DNA from: Polaromonas sp.
GTDB lineage: Bacteria > Pseudomonadota > Gammaproteobacteria > Burkholderiales > Burkholderiaceae_C
Assembly (NCBI GenBank): GCA_025362825.1
Contig: JANYFF010000394.1
Location: 1-7,907 of the forward strand
Length of the DNA: 7,907 nt
Direction: 5' to 3'
Shown: positions 1 through 6,234 of the stretch, piece by piece
Layout: each line of letters starts with the position of its first letter
How positions within the stretch are numbered: the stretch's first letter is position 1
Program-made: the position numbers and the translations under genes
The notes under the pieces: model-generated
The model's input: the letters and a program-made list of their open reading frames with translations, nothing else
Databases searched by the model: none
Told to the model about the DNA's origin: nothing

Positions 1-25
1 CGAGGATCATCCAGACGGCTTGCAT
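1..25 (-). CDS. Start of an unidentified minus-strand gene, cut by the left edge
   Basis: Only eight codons lie in the window, reading MQAVWMIL from an ATG at 25. A short hydrophobic start of this kind resembles the first membrane helix of EamA/DMT-type transporters of Burkholderiales, but that is an impression from eight residues. No Shine-Dalgarno motif is visible: the bases just upstream are a C7 run on the coding strand followed by GCGAC. The gene would lie downstream of the Rieske oxygenase gene on the same strand, 112 bases after its stop codon. It could equally be chance. Confidence 0.3.
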
Positions 26-137
26 GTCGCGGGGGGGCTTGTTTTGGGTTTTTTGGGCAGTTTAGGTATAAAATATGGACGTAGCCCTGGTATTCCGGGC
101 GTCTTATGCTATCAATAAAATAGCGCGACAGTTCAGG
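26..137. other. Intergenic gap with AT-rich stretch and G7 tract
   Basis: This gap lies between the Rieske gene stop and the possible start at 25. It is more AT-rich than its surroundings and holds a TATAAAATAT block (67-76), T runs (41-55) and a G7 tract (31-37). A small imperfect hairpin, GCCC-T-GG, loop TATT, CC-GGGC (84-100), is present without a following T run on either strand. A TTGATA hexamer on the minus strand (115-110) has no good -10 partner at normal spacing. I can assign neither a promoter nor a terminator here with confidence. Confidence 0.4.
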
Positions 138-1256
138 CTAGATCATCTGGGTGGTTTTGCTGGCGCCCATTTCGCGGCGGTACCACTCGTGGAAGTGCTG
201 CATGCCGTCTTCCATAGGGCTCTGGTAGGGGCCGAACTCGTTGTCGCCGCGCAGCATCAGCGCCTTGCGGCCGGCATCCATGCGCAACGCAATTTCATCG
301 TCCTCCACGCAGGTTTCCATGTAGGCGGCCTGCTGGGCCTCGATGAACTCGCGCTCGAAGGCGCAGATTTCCTCGGGGTAGAAAAACTCGACCACGTTCA
401 GCGTTTTGTCCGGCCCGCGCGGGTGCAGCGTGCTGACGACCAGCACATGCGGGTACCACTCGACCATCACATGCGGGTAGTACGTTAGCCAAATGGCGCC
501 GTACTTGGGCGGCACGCCCTTGCGGTACTGCAGCACCACGTCGTGCCATTTTTTATAGGTGTCGGTGCCGGGCTTGCCGAGCTTGTCGGACACGCCGACC
601 GTCTGCACAGAGTAATGGCTGTTCAGCTCCCACTGCAGGTCGTGCGTGGTGACAAAGCCGCCCAGGCCGGGGTGAAAGGGGCCGACGTGGTAGTCCTCGA
701 GGTAAACCTCGATAAAGGTCTTCCAGTTGTAGTTGCATTCGTGCAGATGCACCTTGTCAAGCTGGTAACCCGCAAAGTCAAGATCGGCCTTCGGTCCCAT
801 GGCGGCCATGTCGGCGGCAATATCGCGGCCGTTGTCCTCAAACACCAGGCCGTTCCAGGTCGTGGTTTTGTAGCGATTGAGGTTCAGGCAGGGGTCGATT
901 TCGAAATGCGGTGCGCCTATCAGCTCACCCGAGGTGTTGTAGGTCCAGCGGTGCAGCGGGCAGACGATGTTGCTGCCGGTATTGCCGCGGCCCTGCAGCA
1001 TGGTGGACTGGCGGTGCCGGCAGACGTTGGAAATAAGTTCGATGCCCGAGTTGTTGCGCACCAGCGCACGGCCTTCACTTTCATGGGGTAGGGCGTAAAA
1101 GTCGCCCATGTTCGGCACCGCAAGCTCATGGCCCATGTAGCGCGGACCGTTGGCAAAAAGCTTTTGCTGTTCCCTCTGGTACAGGCCGGCATCAAAATAG
1201 CTCGAGATCGGGAGCTGGCTGGTGGCTTGCAGCAGGCGGAGGCTTAGATCGGACAT
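138..1256 (-). CDS. Rieske [2Fe-2S] aromatic-ring-hydroxylating-type oxygenase, alpha subunit
   Basis: Predicted 372-residue cytoplasmic terminal oxygenase that uses electrons from a separate reductase to activate O2 and oxidise an organic substrate. The N-terminal Rieske domain has the [2Fe-2S] ligands C79-x-H81 and C99-x-x-H102, within CRHR and CPLHRW. The C-terminal catalytic domain carries NWKTFIEVYLEDYH....H, giving iron ligands H190 and H195; the third ligand is probably D319 or D320 in the ETCVEDDE segment. The residue three before H190, where naphthalene dioxygenase has its bridging Asp205, is Glu187, as reported for carnitine monooxygenase CntA. The C-terminal GPxxSPxEDGxxHFHxWY block is usual for the family. 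I chose the ATG at 1256 because MSDLSLRL looks like homologous N-termini; an ATG at 1283 and a TTG at 1307 (with AGGT upstream) are alternatives. No beta subunit, ferredoxin or reductase gene is adjacent. The substrate is unknown: aromatic acid, quaternary amine or lipid are all possible. Confidence 0.9.
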   Translation of the reverse strand: MSDLSLRLLQATSQLPISSYFDAGLYQREQQKLFANGPRYMGHELAVPNMGDFYALPHESEGRALVRNNSGIELISNVCRHRQSTMLQGRGNTGSNIVCPLHRWTYNTSGELIGAPHFEIDPCLNLNRYKTTTWNGLVFEDNGRDIAADMAAMGPKADLDFAGYQLDKVHLHECNYNWKTFIEVYLEDYHVGPFHPGLGGFVTTHDLQWELNSHYSVQTVGVSDKLGKPGTDTYKKWHDVVLQYRKGVPPKYGAIWLTYYPHVMVEWYPHVLVVSTLHPRGPDKTLNVVEFFYPEEICAFEREFIEAQQAAYMETCVEDDEIALRMDAGRKALMLRGDNEFGPYQSPMEDGMQHFHEWYRREMGASKTTQMI

Positions 1257-1432
1257 GCAGTGGTGGGGCGGTGATGGCGACATCTCCGCAATCGGAATGG
1301 TTCTCAATTTTACCTGCGTGGGCTGCGGGCGGGGGCTGTCCGGTCAACCCGATAATGGTCGCCACAAGGCGCCGGCCCGGTCCGGCGGTCGCAAGCCCTC
1401 GCCAAGCGCCTAAAATCAGGCCCACCCCAAAA
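1257..1432. promoter_or_regulatory. Divergent promoter region between the Rieske gene and xseB
   Basis: This 176-bp region separates two outward-reading units and should contain both promoters. On the plus strand two -10-like hexamers are visible: GATAAT (1351-1356) and TAAAAT (1411-1416). Neither has a good -35 at 16-18 bases; GTCGCA at 1388-1393 is the best partner for the second. On the minus strand TTGACC (1347-1342) resembles a -35 but lacks a matching -10, and TAAAAT occurs at 1312-1307. A 6-bp GC hairpin CGCCGG/CCGGCG (1370-1387) has no T run after it. The role is inferred from gene orientation; the individual hexamers are weak. Confidence 0.4.
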
Positions 1433-1702
1433 ATGACCATGGCCAAAACCCCAGCATCCCCCGCATCGACTGCAACAACACCAACCACGGCTGCGCCTGC
1501 CTTGCCAGCGACTTACGAAGCTGCGCTGCTGGAGCTTGAAGGTCTGGTTTCCGGTCTTGAGTCCGGCCAATTGCCGCTTGACCAGTTGCTGACCGGCTAC
1601 CAGCGCGGTGCGCAGCTGCTGGCGTTTTGCCGCAGCAGGCTGGAGGCTGTAGAAACCCAGATCAAGGTGCTGGAAGGCACCGAGCTCAAGCCCTGGGCCT
1701 GA
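1433..1702 (+). CDS. xseB: Exodeoxyribonuclease VII small subunit
   Basis: Predicted 89-residue small subunit of exonuclease VII. The family binds the XseA catalytic subunit to form a complex that degrades single-stranded DNA to oligonucleotides. The helical-hairpin family signature runs from about residue 28 to 82: YEAALLELEGLV, LESGQLPLDQLL, then a YQRGAQLL...CRSRLEAVE stretch ending in IKVLEG. The first 26 residues are a low-complexity Ala/Thr/Pro/Ser segment, probably disordered, which makes the protein slightly longer than the roughly 80-residue E. coli form. The start could be the ATG at 1433 or the one at 1439 (MAKTP); a weak AGG at 1417-1419 is the only upstream SD-like motif. The open frame continues further upstream, but that part overlaps the divergent promoter region and lacks family similarity. 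It is the first gene of an xseB-ispA-dxs operon; xseA is not in the window. Confidence 0.93.
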   Translation: MTMAKTPASPASTATTPTTAAPALPATYEAALLELEGLVSGLESGQLPLDQLLTGYQRGAQLLAFCRSRLEAVETQIKVLEGTELKPWA

Positions 1703-1797
1703 TTGCCCGTGCCTCATGCCTATGCCTGATGCTTTGCCTGCAATGCTGTATCCCCGATGCCTGCTTTGACCCATACCCATAAAAAGATCCGCAAGAC
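1703..1797 (+). other. xseB-ispA spacer with degenerate ATGCCT repeats
   Basis: This 95-base gap inside the operon carries ATGCCT at 1716, 1722 and 1757, with related ATGCTTTGCCTG and ATGCTG blocks between. A 17-codon open frame, ATG at 1716 to TGA at 1767-1769 (MPMPDALPAMLYPRCLL), fits in the gap but has no Shine-Dalgarno motif. A TTGACC (1766-1771) lacks a proper -10 at normal spacing. An in-frame TAA at 1780-1782 stops the ispA frame and rules out a longer IspA. I see no clear promoter or terminator. Confidence 0.4.
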
Positions 1798-2745
1798 ATG
1801 CCATTGACCAGCGCACCGGAAAAACTGTCCCCTTTCAGGCTGGGCGATTGGACCACCCAGCAGCTTGCAAATGTGGAACAGGCCCTGACCCGCTGGGTCG
1901 CCTGCCCAAAGGATGCACCTGCGCCTGCCGGCCTGGGGGATGCGATGCGCTATGCCGTGCTGGACGGCGGCAAACGTCTGCGTCCGTTGCTGGTGCTGGC
2001 TGCGTGTGAAGCCGTGGGTGGCAATCCGCAGGCGGCCTTGCGTGCGGCCTGCGCTGTTGAATTGATTCATGCCTACTCTCTGGTACACGACGACATGCCC
2101 TGCATGGACAACGATGTGCTGCGGCGCGGCAAACCTACCGTACACGTCCAGTTCGGCGAAGCCCAGGCCTTGTTGGCCGGCGATGCGCTGCAGGCGTTGG
2201 CCTTTGAGTTCTTGACGCCCGATGACGACTCGGTAGACGCACCGACGCAGGCGCGCCTGTGCCGCATGCTGGCGCAAGCCGCAGGCTTTCAGGGTATGGC
2301 CGGCGGACAGGCGATTGACCTGGCAAGCGTGGGCCTGCCTTTAAATTCTGTGCAACTGCACGAGATGCATCGCCTGAAGACCGGTGCGCTGCTGCAGGCC
2401 AGTGTGATGATGGGTGCAAGTTGTGGCCCGGCCTTGGCTGCCGTGCGCGACGCGCTGCGTGATTACGGCGCTGCAGTCGGCCTGGCTTTTCAGGTGGTCG
2501 ATGACATCCTCGATGTCACGGCGGATTCCGCAACCCTGGGCAAAACCGCCGGCAAGGATGCCGCGCAGGACAAGCCGACCTTTGTCTCGCTGATGGGGCT
2601 GGACGCCTCGCGGCACTACGCGCAGGAGCTGCTGGCGCGCGCTTTTACCAGCCTTTCGGTGATCGACGCCTCGCATGACAAGGGCCGTCACAATACAGAT
2701 GCACTGCACGCGCTGGCCGATATGCTGGTCAATCGCGGGCATTAA
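1798..2745 (+). CDS. ispA: Farnesyl diphosphate synthase (geranyltranstransferase)
   Basis: Predicted 315-residue cytoplasmic trans-prenyltransferase. It condenses dimethylallyl diphosphate with two isopentenyl diphosphates to give C15 farnesyl diphosphate, precursor of quinone side chains and undecaprenyl phosphate. Visible motifs: GGKRLRP (57-63) for diphosphate binding; the first aspartate-rich motif D98-D99-xxxx-D104 followed by RRGKPT; KT at 194-195; the second aspartate-rich motif FQVVDDILD (D235, D236, D239); and the GKDAAQDKPT segment (252-261). The two-residue insert in the first motif plus Tyr93 five residues before it is the pattern of bacterial type II FPP synthases, arguing for C15 rather than longer products. 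ATG 1798 is the only plausible start, because an in-frame TAA lies at 1780-1782. No strong SD is visible. The C-terminus (about residues 288-300) is a little longer than in E. coli IspA. It sits between xseB and dxs. Confidence 0.95.
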   Translation: MPLTSAPEKLSPFRLGDWTTQQLANVEQALTRWVACPKDAPAPAGLGDAMRYAVLDGGKRLRPLLVLAACEAVGGNPQAALRAACAVELIHAYSLVHDDMPCMDNDVLRRGKPTVHVQFGEAQALLAGDALQALAFEFLTPDDDSVDAPTQARLCRMLAQAAGFQGMAGGQAIDLASVGLPLNSVQLHEMHRLKTGALLQASVMMGASCGPALAAVRDALRDYGAAVGLAFQVVDDILDVTADSATLGKTAGKDAAQDKPTFVSLMGLDASRHYAQELLARAFTSLSVIDASHDKGRHNTDALHALADMLVNRGH

Positions 2746-2760
2746 CAAATCTTCTCCACG

Positions 2761-4632
2761 ATGAATTCTTTGCTCGATACCATCAACAGCCCCGCAGACA
2801 TGCGCGCGCTGCCCCGCGCGCAACTGCGGGGACTGGCCGACGAACTGCGGGCCTATCTGCTGGACACGGTATCCAAAACCGGCGGGCATTTGAGCTCGAA
2901 CCTCGGCACAGTCGAGCTGACGGTTGCGCTGCATTACGTTTTCAATACCCCCGATGACCGGCTGGTGTGGGATGTGGGCCACCAGACCTATCCGCACAAA
3001 ATACTCACTGGTCGCCGCGAACGCATGGACACCTTGCGTCAGTTTGGTGGCCTGTCAGGCTTTCCGCGGCGCGATGAAAGCCCCTACGACACCTTCGGGA
3101 CGGCGCATTCATCGACCTCGATTTCCGCTGCACTGGGCATGGCCCTGGCCGCCCGTCAAAAGGGCGAAGACCGCCATGCCGTTGCCATCATTGGCGACGG
3201 TGCGATGAGCGCGGGCATGGCCTTTGAGGCGCTGAATAATGCCGGCGTTCATGACGACTGCCGCTTGCTGGTGGTGCTCAATGACAACGACATGAGCATC
3301 AGCCCACCGGTCGGTGCGCTGAACCGTTACCTGGCGCAACTGATGAGCGGGCGCTTTTATGCATCCGCCCGCAACGTCGGCAAGCACGTTTTGAGCGTTG
3401 CGCCGCCGCTGCTTGAGCTGGCCAAACGCTTTGAATCGCATGCCAAAGGCATGGTGGTGCCAGCCACGCTGTTTGAGAATTTCGGCTTCAATTACATCGG
3501 CCCCATCGACGGCCATGACCTTGAGTCACTCATCCCCACGCTAGAGAACATCAAGAACCTGATGGAGAACGGCTCCGGCCCGCAGTTTCTGCATGTGGTG
3601 ACCAAAAAAGGCCAGGGCTACAAGCTCGCTGAAGTCGACCCCATCGCCTACCATGGCCCGGGCAAGTTTGACCCGGCCATGGGGCTGCAAAAATCTATGG
3701 TGCCGGCCAGACAAACTTTTACGCAGGTGTTTGGCACCTGGCTATGCGACATGGCTGAACACGACCCGCGCCTGGTAGGCATCACGCCCGCCATGCGCGA
3801 AGGCTCCGGCATGGTCGAGTTTCACAAACGCTTTCCTGGCCGCTACCACGATGTCGGCATTGCGGAGCAACACGCCGTGACTTTTGCAGCAGGCATGGCC
3901 TGCGAAGGCCTCAAGCCGGTGGTAGCGATTTACTCGACATTCCTGCAGCGCGGTTACGACCAGTTGATCCACGATGTCGCGCTGCAAAACCTGCCGGTGG
4001 TGTTTGCGCTGGACCGCGCGGGCCTGGTCGGTGCTGATGGCGCGACACATGCCGGCGCTTATGACATCCCGTATCTCCGCTGCATCCCCAACATGGGCAT
4101 TGCCTGCCCTGCCGACGAGCGCGAATGTCGCAAGCTGCTGAGCTCGGCCTTTGCGCAAGACCATCCGGTGGCCGTGCGTTATCCACGCGGCGCCGGTGCG
4201 GGCGTAGAGCCTGAGGCTGGACTGGAGCCGTTGCCGTTCGGCAAGGGCGAAATCCGGCGTGAAGGTTCGGGGGTAGCCATCCTCGCGTTTGGCCCGCTGC
4301 TTTATCCCGCGTTACTGGCGGCAGAAAAGTTGGGTTGCACGGTGCTCAACATGCGCTGGGTCAAGCCAATGGACACCGCGCTGTTGCTGCAGGTGGCAGC
4401 TGCGCACGAGGCCCTGGTGACCATCGAGGAGGGCGCCGTTATGGGCGGCGCGGGCAGTGCGGTTGGCGAGGCGCTGCAAGCTGCCGGCATGGTCAAACCT
4501 GTGTTGCACCTGGGCCTGAACGATTCATTTACCGAGCATGGCGAGCATGCCCAGTTGTTGGCCTTGCAAGGCTTGGATGCAGCCGGTATTGAAGCGTCCA
4601 TCCGGGCGCGTTTTCCGGCACTGCTGAACTGA
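2761..4632 (+). CDS. dxs: 1-deoxy-D-xylulose-5-phosphate synthase
   Basis: Predicted 623-residue thiamine-diphosphate enzyme. It joins pyruvate and glyceraldehyde-3-phosphate with loss of CO2 to give DOXP, the entry and main control point of the MEP isoprenoid pathway (also feeding thiamine and pyridoxal phosphate synthesis). The N-terminal domain has GGHLSSNLG (His43), DVGHQTYPHK (His74) and the ThDP/Mg motif GDGAMSAG (145-152) with Asn176 in LNDNDMSIS as distal ligand. The central domain has DVGIAEQHAV with catalytic Glu369 and DRAGLVGADGATHAG. The C-terminal transketolase-like domain includes MRWVKPMD. Length is normal and the frame is intact. The ATG at 2761 gives the usual N-terminus (LLDTINSPADMRALPR), though the 15-base gap after ispA has no SD motif, so translation may rely on coupling to ispA. 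It is the last gene of the plus-strand operon and converges on livF. Confidence 0.97.
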   Translation: MNSLLDTINSPADMRALPRAQLRGLADELRAYLLDTVSKTGGHLSSNLGTVELTVALHYVFNTPDDRLVWDVGHQTYPHKILTGRRERMDTLRQFGGLSGFPRRDESPYDTFGTAHSSTSISAALGMALAARQKGEDRHAVAIIGDGAMSAGMAFEALNNAGVHDDCRLLVVLNDNDMSISPPVGALNRYLAQLMSGRFYASARNVGKHVLSVAPPLLELAKRFESHAKGMVVPATLFENFGFNYIGPIDGHDLESLIPTLENIKNLMENGSGPQFLHVVTKKGQGYKLAEVDPIAYHGPGKFDPAMGLQKSMVPARQTFTQVFGTWLCDMAEHDPRLVGITPAMREGSGMVEFHKRFPGRYHDVGIAEQHAVTFAAGMACEGLKPVVAIYSTFLQRGYDQLIHDVALQNLPVVFALDRAGLVGADGATHAGAYDIPYLRCIPNMGIACPADERECRKLLSSAFAQDHPVAVRYPRGAGAGVEPEAGLEPLPFGKGEIRREGSGVAILAFGPLLYPALLAAEKLGCTVLNMRWVKPMDTALLLQVAAAHEALVTIEEGAVMGGAGSAVGEALQAAGMVKPVLHLGLNDSFTEHGEHAQLLALQGLDAAGIEASIRARFPALLN

Positions 4633-4659
4633 ACTGATCGTCTCAACAAGCGGTTCAAA

Positions 4660-4687
4660 GCTGCCTGCTTGAATCAAAGCGGGCAGC
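4660..4687. terminator. Hairpin between convergent dxs and livF, possible terminator
   Basis: An 11-bp inverted repeat (4660-4670 with 4677-4687, one G-U pair) encloses a six-base loop, GAATCA. It lies 27 bases after the dxs stop and 33 bases beyond the livF stop, the position expected of a terminator serving both units. The tail is poor: on the minus strand the stem is followed by TTTGAACC, and on the plus strand by CAATTGC, with a T5 run only at 4712-4716. Termination is inferred from position and stem quality, with better support for the liv side. Confidence 0.45.
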
Positions 4688-4720
4688 CAATTGCAAGGTC
4701 AGCCCGGCAGGTTTTTCCGC

Positions 4721-5437
4721 TCAGCTGCCCAGGTAAGCTTCTTGAACTTTCGGGTTGACCAACAGTTCGCGCCCGGTTCCGCTGAGAACAATCGAGCCAG
4801 TCTCCAGGACATAGGCCCGGTCAGCGATCTTCAAGGCCTGACGCACGTTTTGCTCAACCAGAAAAATGGTCAGGCCGGCCTGGTTGATATCGCGCAAGAT
4901 GCGAAAAATATCCTGCACGATGAGGGGCGCCAGACCCATGGAGGGTTCATCGAGCATCAAGACTCTGGGCTTTGCCATCAGCGCGCGGCCAATCGCAAGC
5001 ATTTGCTGCTCGCCGCCTGAAAGATTTCCCGCCAGGCCGTTAGCGCGGTCTTTTAAAACCGGAAACAGGCTGTAGATGTGCGCCAGATCGGCTGCGCGGT
5101 TGCCCTTGTCACGGCGCGCATAAGCGCCCAGCTCCAGGTTTTCCTGCACTGTCAGCGTGGTCAGCGTGGCACGCCCTTCAGCGACTTGGACCACGCCGTT
5201 GGCGACAATTTTGTGCGGCGCCATTTTGCTCAGGTCCATGCTACCCAGCATGACGCGGCCCGCAGCTTTTTTGACCAGACCCGAAAGGGCCAGCAAGGTG
5301 GTGGACTTGCCGGCGCCGTTGGCGCCTACCAGCGTGGTGATCTGGCCTTCGTGCAACTCCAGGTCTATGCCCTTGACCGCCTCGATGTGCCCAAAGTTGA
5401 CGCGCAGGCCACTGACCTGCAACAAGGCGGCGCTCAT
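4721..5437 (-). CDS. livF: Branched-chain-amino-acid-type ABC transporter ATPase LivF
   Basis: Predicted 238-residue ATP-binding subunit which, with LivG, powers the LivHM permease at the inner face of the cytoplasmic membrane. Motifs in order: Walker A GANGAGKST (38-46); VAEGR (85-89) at the Q-loop site, with Glu where other ABC ATPases have Gln, as is common in LivF; the TVQENLELGAY helix; signature LSGGEQQ (139-145); Walker B VLMLDEP (159-165) followed by SMGL; and the switch segment FLVEQN (192-197), where Gln196 replaces the usual His, also typical of LivF. It ends in the family's VQEAYLG. The start ATG overlaps the livG stop as ATGA (5434-5437), indicating translational coupling; only a weak G-rich SD precedes it. 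It is the last gene of the operon. Cargo cannot be deduced from the ATPase. Confidence 0.95.
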   Translation of the reverse strand: MSAALLQVSGLRVNFGHIEAVKGIDLELHEGQITTLVGANGAGKSTTLLALSGLVKKAAGRVMLGSMDLSKMAPHKIVANGVVQVAEGRATLTTLTVQENLELGAYARRDKGNRAADLAHIYSLFPVLKDRANGLAGNLSGGEQQMLAIGRALMAKPRVLMLDEPSMGLAPLIVQDIFRILRDINQAGLTIFLVEQNVRQALKIADRAYVLETGSIVLSGTGRELLVNPKVQEAYLGS

Positions 5438-6234
5438 GCTGCGCCGCCCGGTGCAGCCAGGCTGACTTCATCGTCTTCCCGGCCCAGATAGGCTTCAATA
5501 ACCTCGGGATTATTGCGAATGCTGTCCGGATCACCGCGTGCAATGATGCGGCCAAAATTCAGCACAGCGATGTCGCCGCACAGACCCATTACAAAGCGCA
5601 TGTCGTGCTCAATCATGAAAATCGTGTAGCCGCGCGCGCTAATGGTGCGAATCACCTGCATCAGCTCGACTTTTTCGGCGCTGTTCATGCCCGCCACTGG
5701 CTCGTCGAGTAGCAACAGTTTCGGGTTGGTCGCCAGGGCGCGCGCCAATTCAAGTTTGCGTTGTTCGCCATAAGACAGGTTGTCGGCTTTTTCCTGCGCC
5801 TTGTGGTCCAGCTTGACCCAAGATAGCAATTCATGCGCGCGCTCTCTAGCCCGCCGCTCTTCGCTGCGGAACAACACTGAGCTGAACAGCAGGCCGAGCG
5901 GACCATAGCCGAGCTGCGCATGCAGGCCAACCATGACGTTTTCGAGCAAGGACATTTCCTTGAAAATCCGGATGTTCTGGAAGGTCCGCGCAATACCCAT
6001 GCGCGTGATCTCGTGCGGCTTGCGACCGGCCAGGTTGTGGCCCTGAAAGTCAATCCGGCCCCCGGTTGGCGGCAGCAAGCCGGTGATCAGGTTGAAGACC
6101 GTGGTCTTGCCAGCGCCGTTCGGGCCAATCAGGCCAAAGATGCCGCCTTGAGGCACTTCCAGGTTCACGTCCTGCAGCACCTTGAGCCCGCCAAAGTGTC
6201 GCGACAGCGCGTTCAGTTGCAGTGAAGTGCTCAT
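5434..6234 (-). CDS. livG: Branched-chain-amino-acid-type ABC transporter ATPase LivG
   Basis: Predicted 266-residue ATP-binding subunit, partner of LivF. Motifs: Walker A GPNGAGKTT (37-45), Q-loop ARTFQN (Gln86), signature LSYGEQRKLE (153-162), Walker B LLLLDEP (173-179) followed by VAGMN, and the switch FMIEHDM with His210. The longer insert between Q-loop and signature (about 105-150) is what distinguishes LivG from LivF. The protein ends in the usual NPEVIEAYLG plus a 15-residue acidic/Ala-Gly tail. I chose ATG 6234 because MSTSLQLNALSRHFGG is a normal N-terminus and the ATG overlaps the livM stop as ATGA (6231-6234). A GTG at 6261 would add nine residues (MVATRGGQS), all overlapping livM. 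A G8 tract six bases upstream of the ATG may act as the SD. Confidence 0.95.
   Translation of the reverse strand: MSTSLQLNALSRHFGGLKVLQDVNLEVPQGGIFGLIGPNGAGKTTVFNLITGLLPPTGGRIDFQGHNLAGRKPHEITRMGIARTFQNIRIFKEMSLLENVMVGLHAQLGYGPLGLLFSSVLFRSEERRARERAHELLSWVKLDHKAQEKADNLSYGEQRKLELARALATNPKLLLLDEPVAGMNSAEKVELMQVIRTISARGYTIFMIEHDMRFVMGLCGDIAVLNFGRIIARGDPDSIRNNPEVIEAYLGREDDEVSLAAPGGAA

Noticed and set aside
44..76. Plus-strand promoter TTGGGT (44-49), 17-base spacer, TATAAA (67-72)
   Set aside because: It would read into the antisense strand of the Rieske gene with no supported product, and the -35 is poor; an AT-rich spacer is the simpler reading.
543..1091. A 182-codon open frame on the plus strand, antisense to the Rieske gene
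   Set aside because: The opposite strand encodes clear Rieske and iron-binding motifs. Long antisense frames are expected opposite GC-rich coding sequence, and this product shows no recognisable domain.
1257..1307. Longer Rieske protein from TTG at 1307 or ATG at 1283
   Set aside because: The added residues (MRTIPIAEMSPSPPHHC) do not resemble the family N-terminus, whereas MSDLSLRL does. A weak AGGT before the TTG leaves some doubt.
1370..1387. GC hairpin CGCCGG/CCGGCG upstream of xseB, considered as terminator or riboswitch
   Set aside because: It has only six pairs, no T run after it, and no larger conserved structure; such stems are common in GC-rich DNA.
2341..2997. A 218-codon minus-strand open frame spanning the ispA/dxs junction
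   Set aside because: It is antisense to two well-supported enzymes and has no family signature; treated as a codon-bias shadow.
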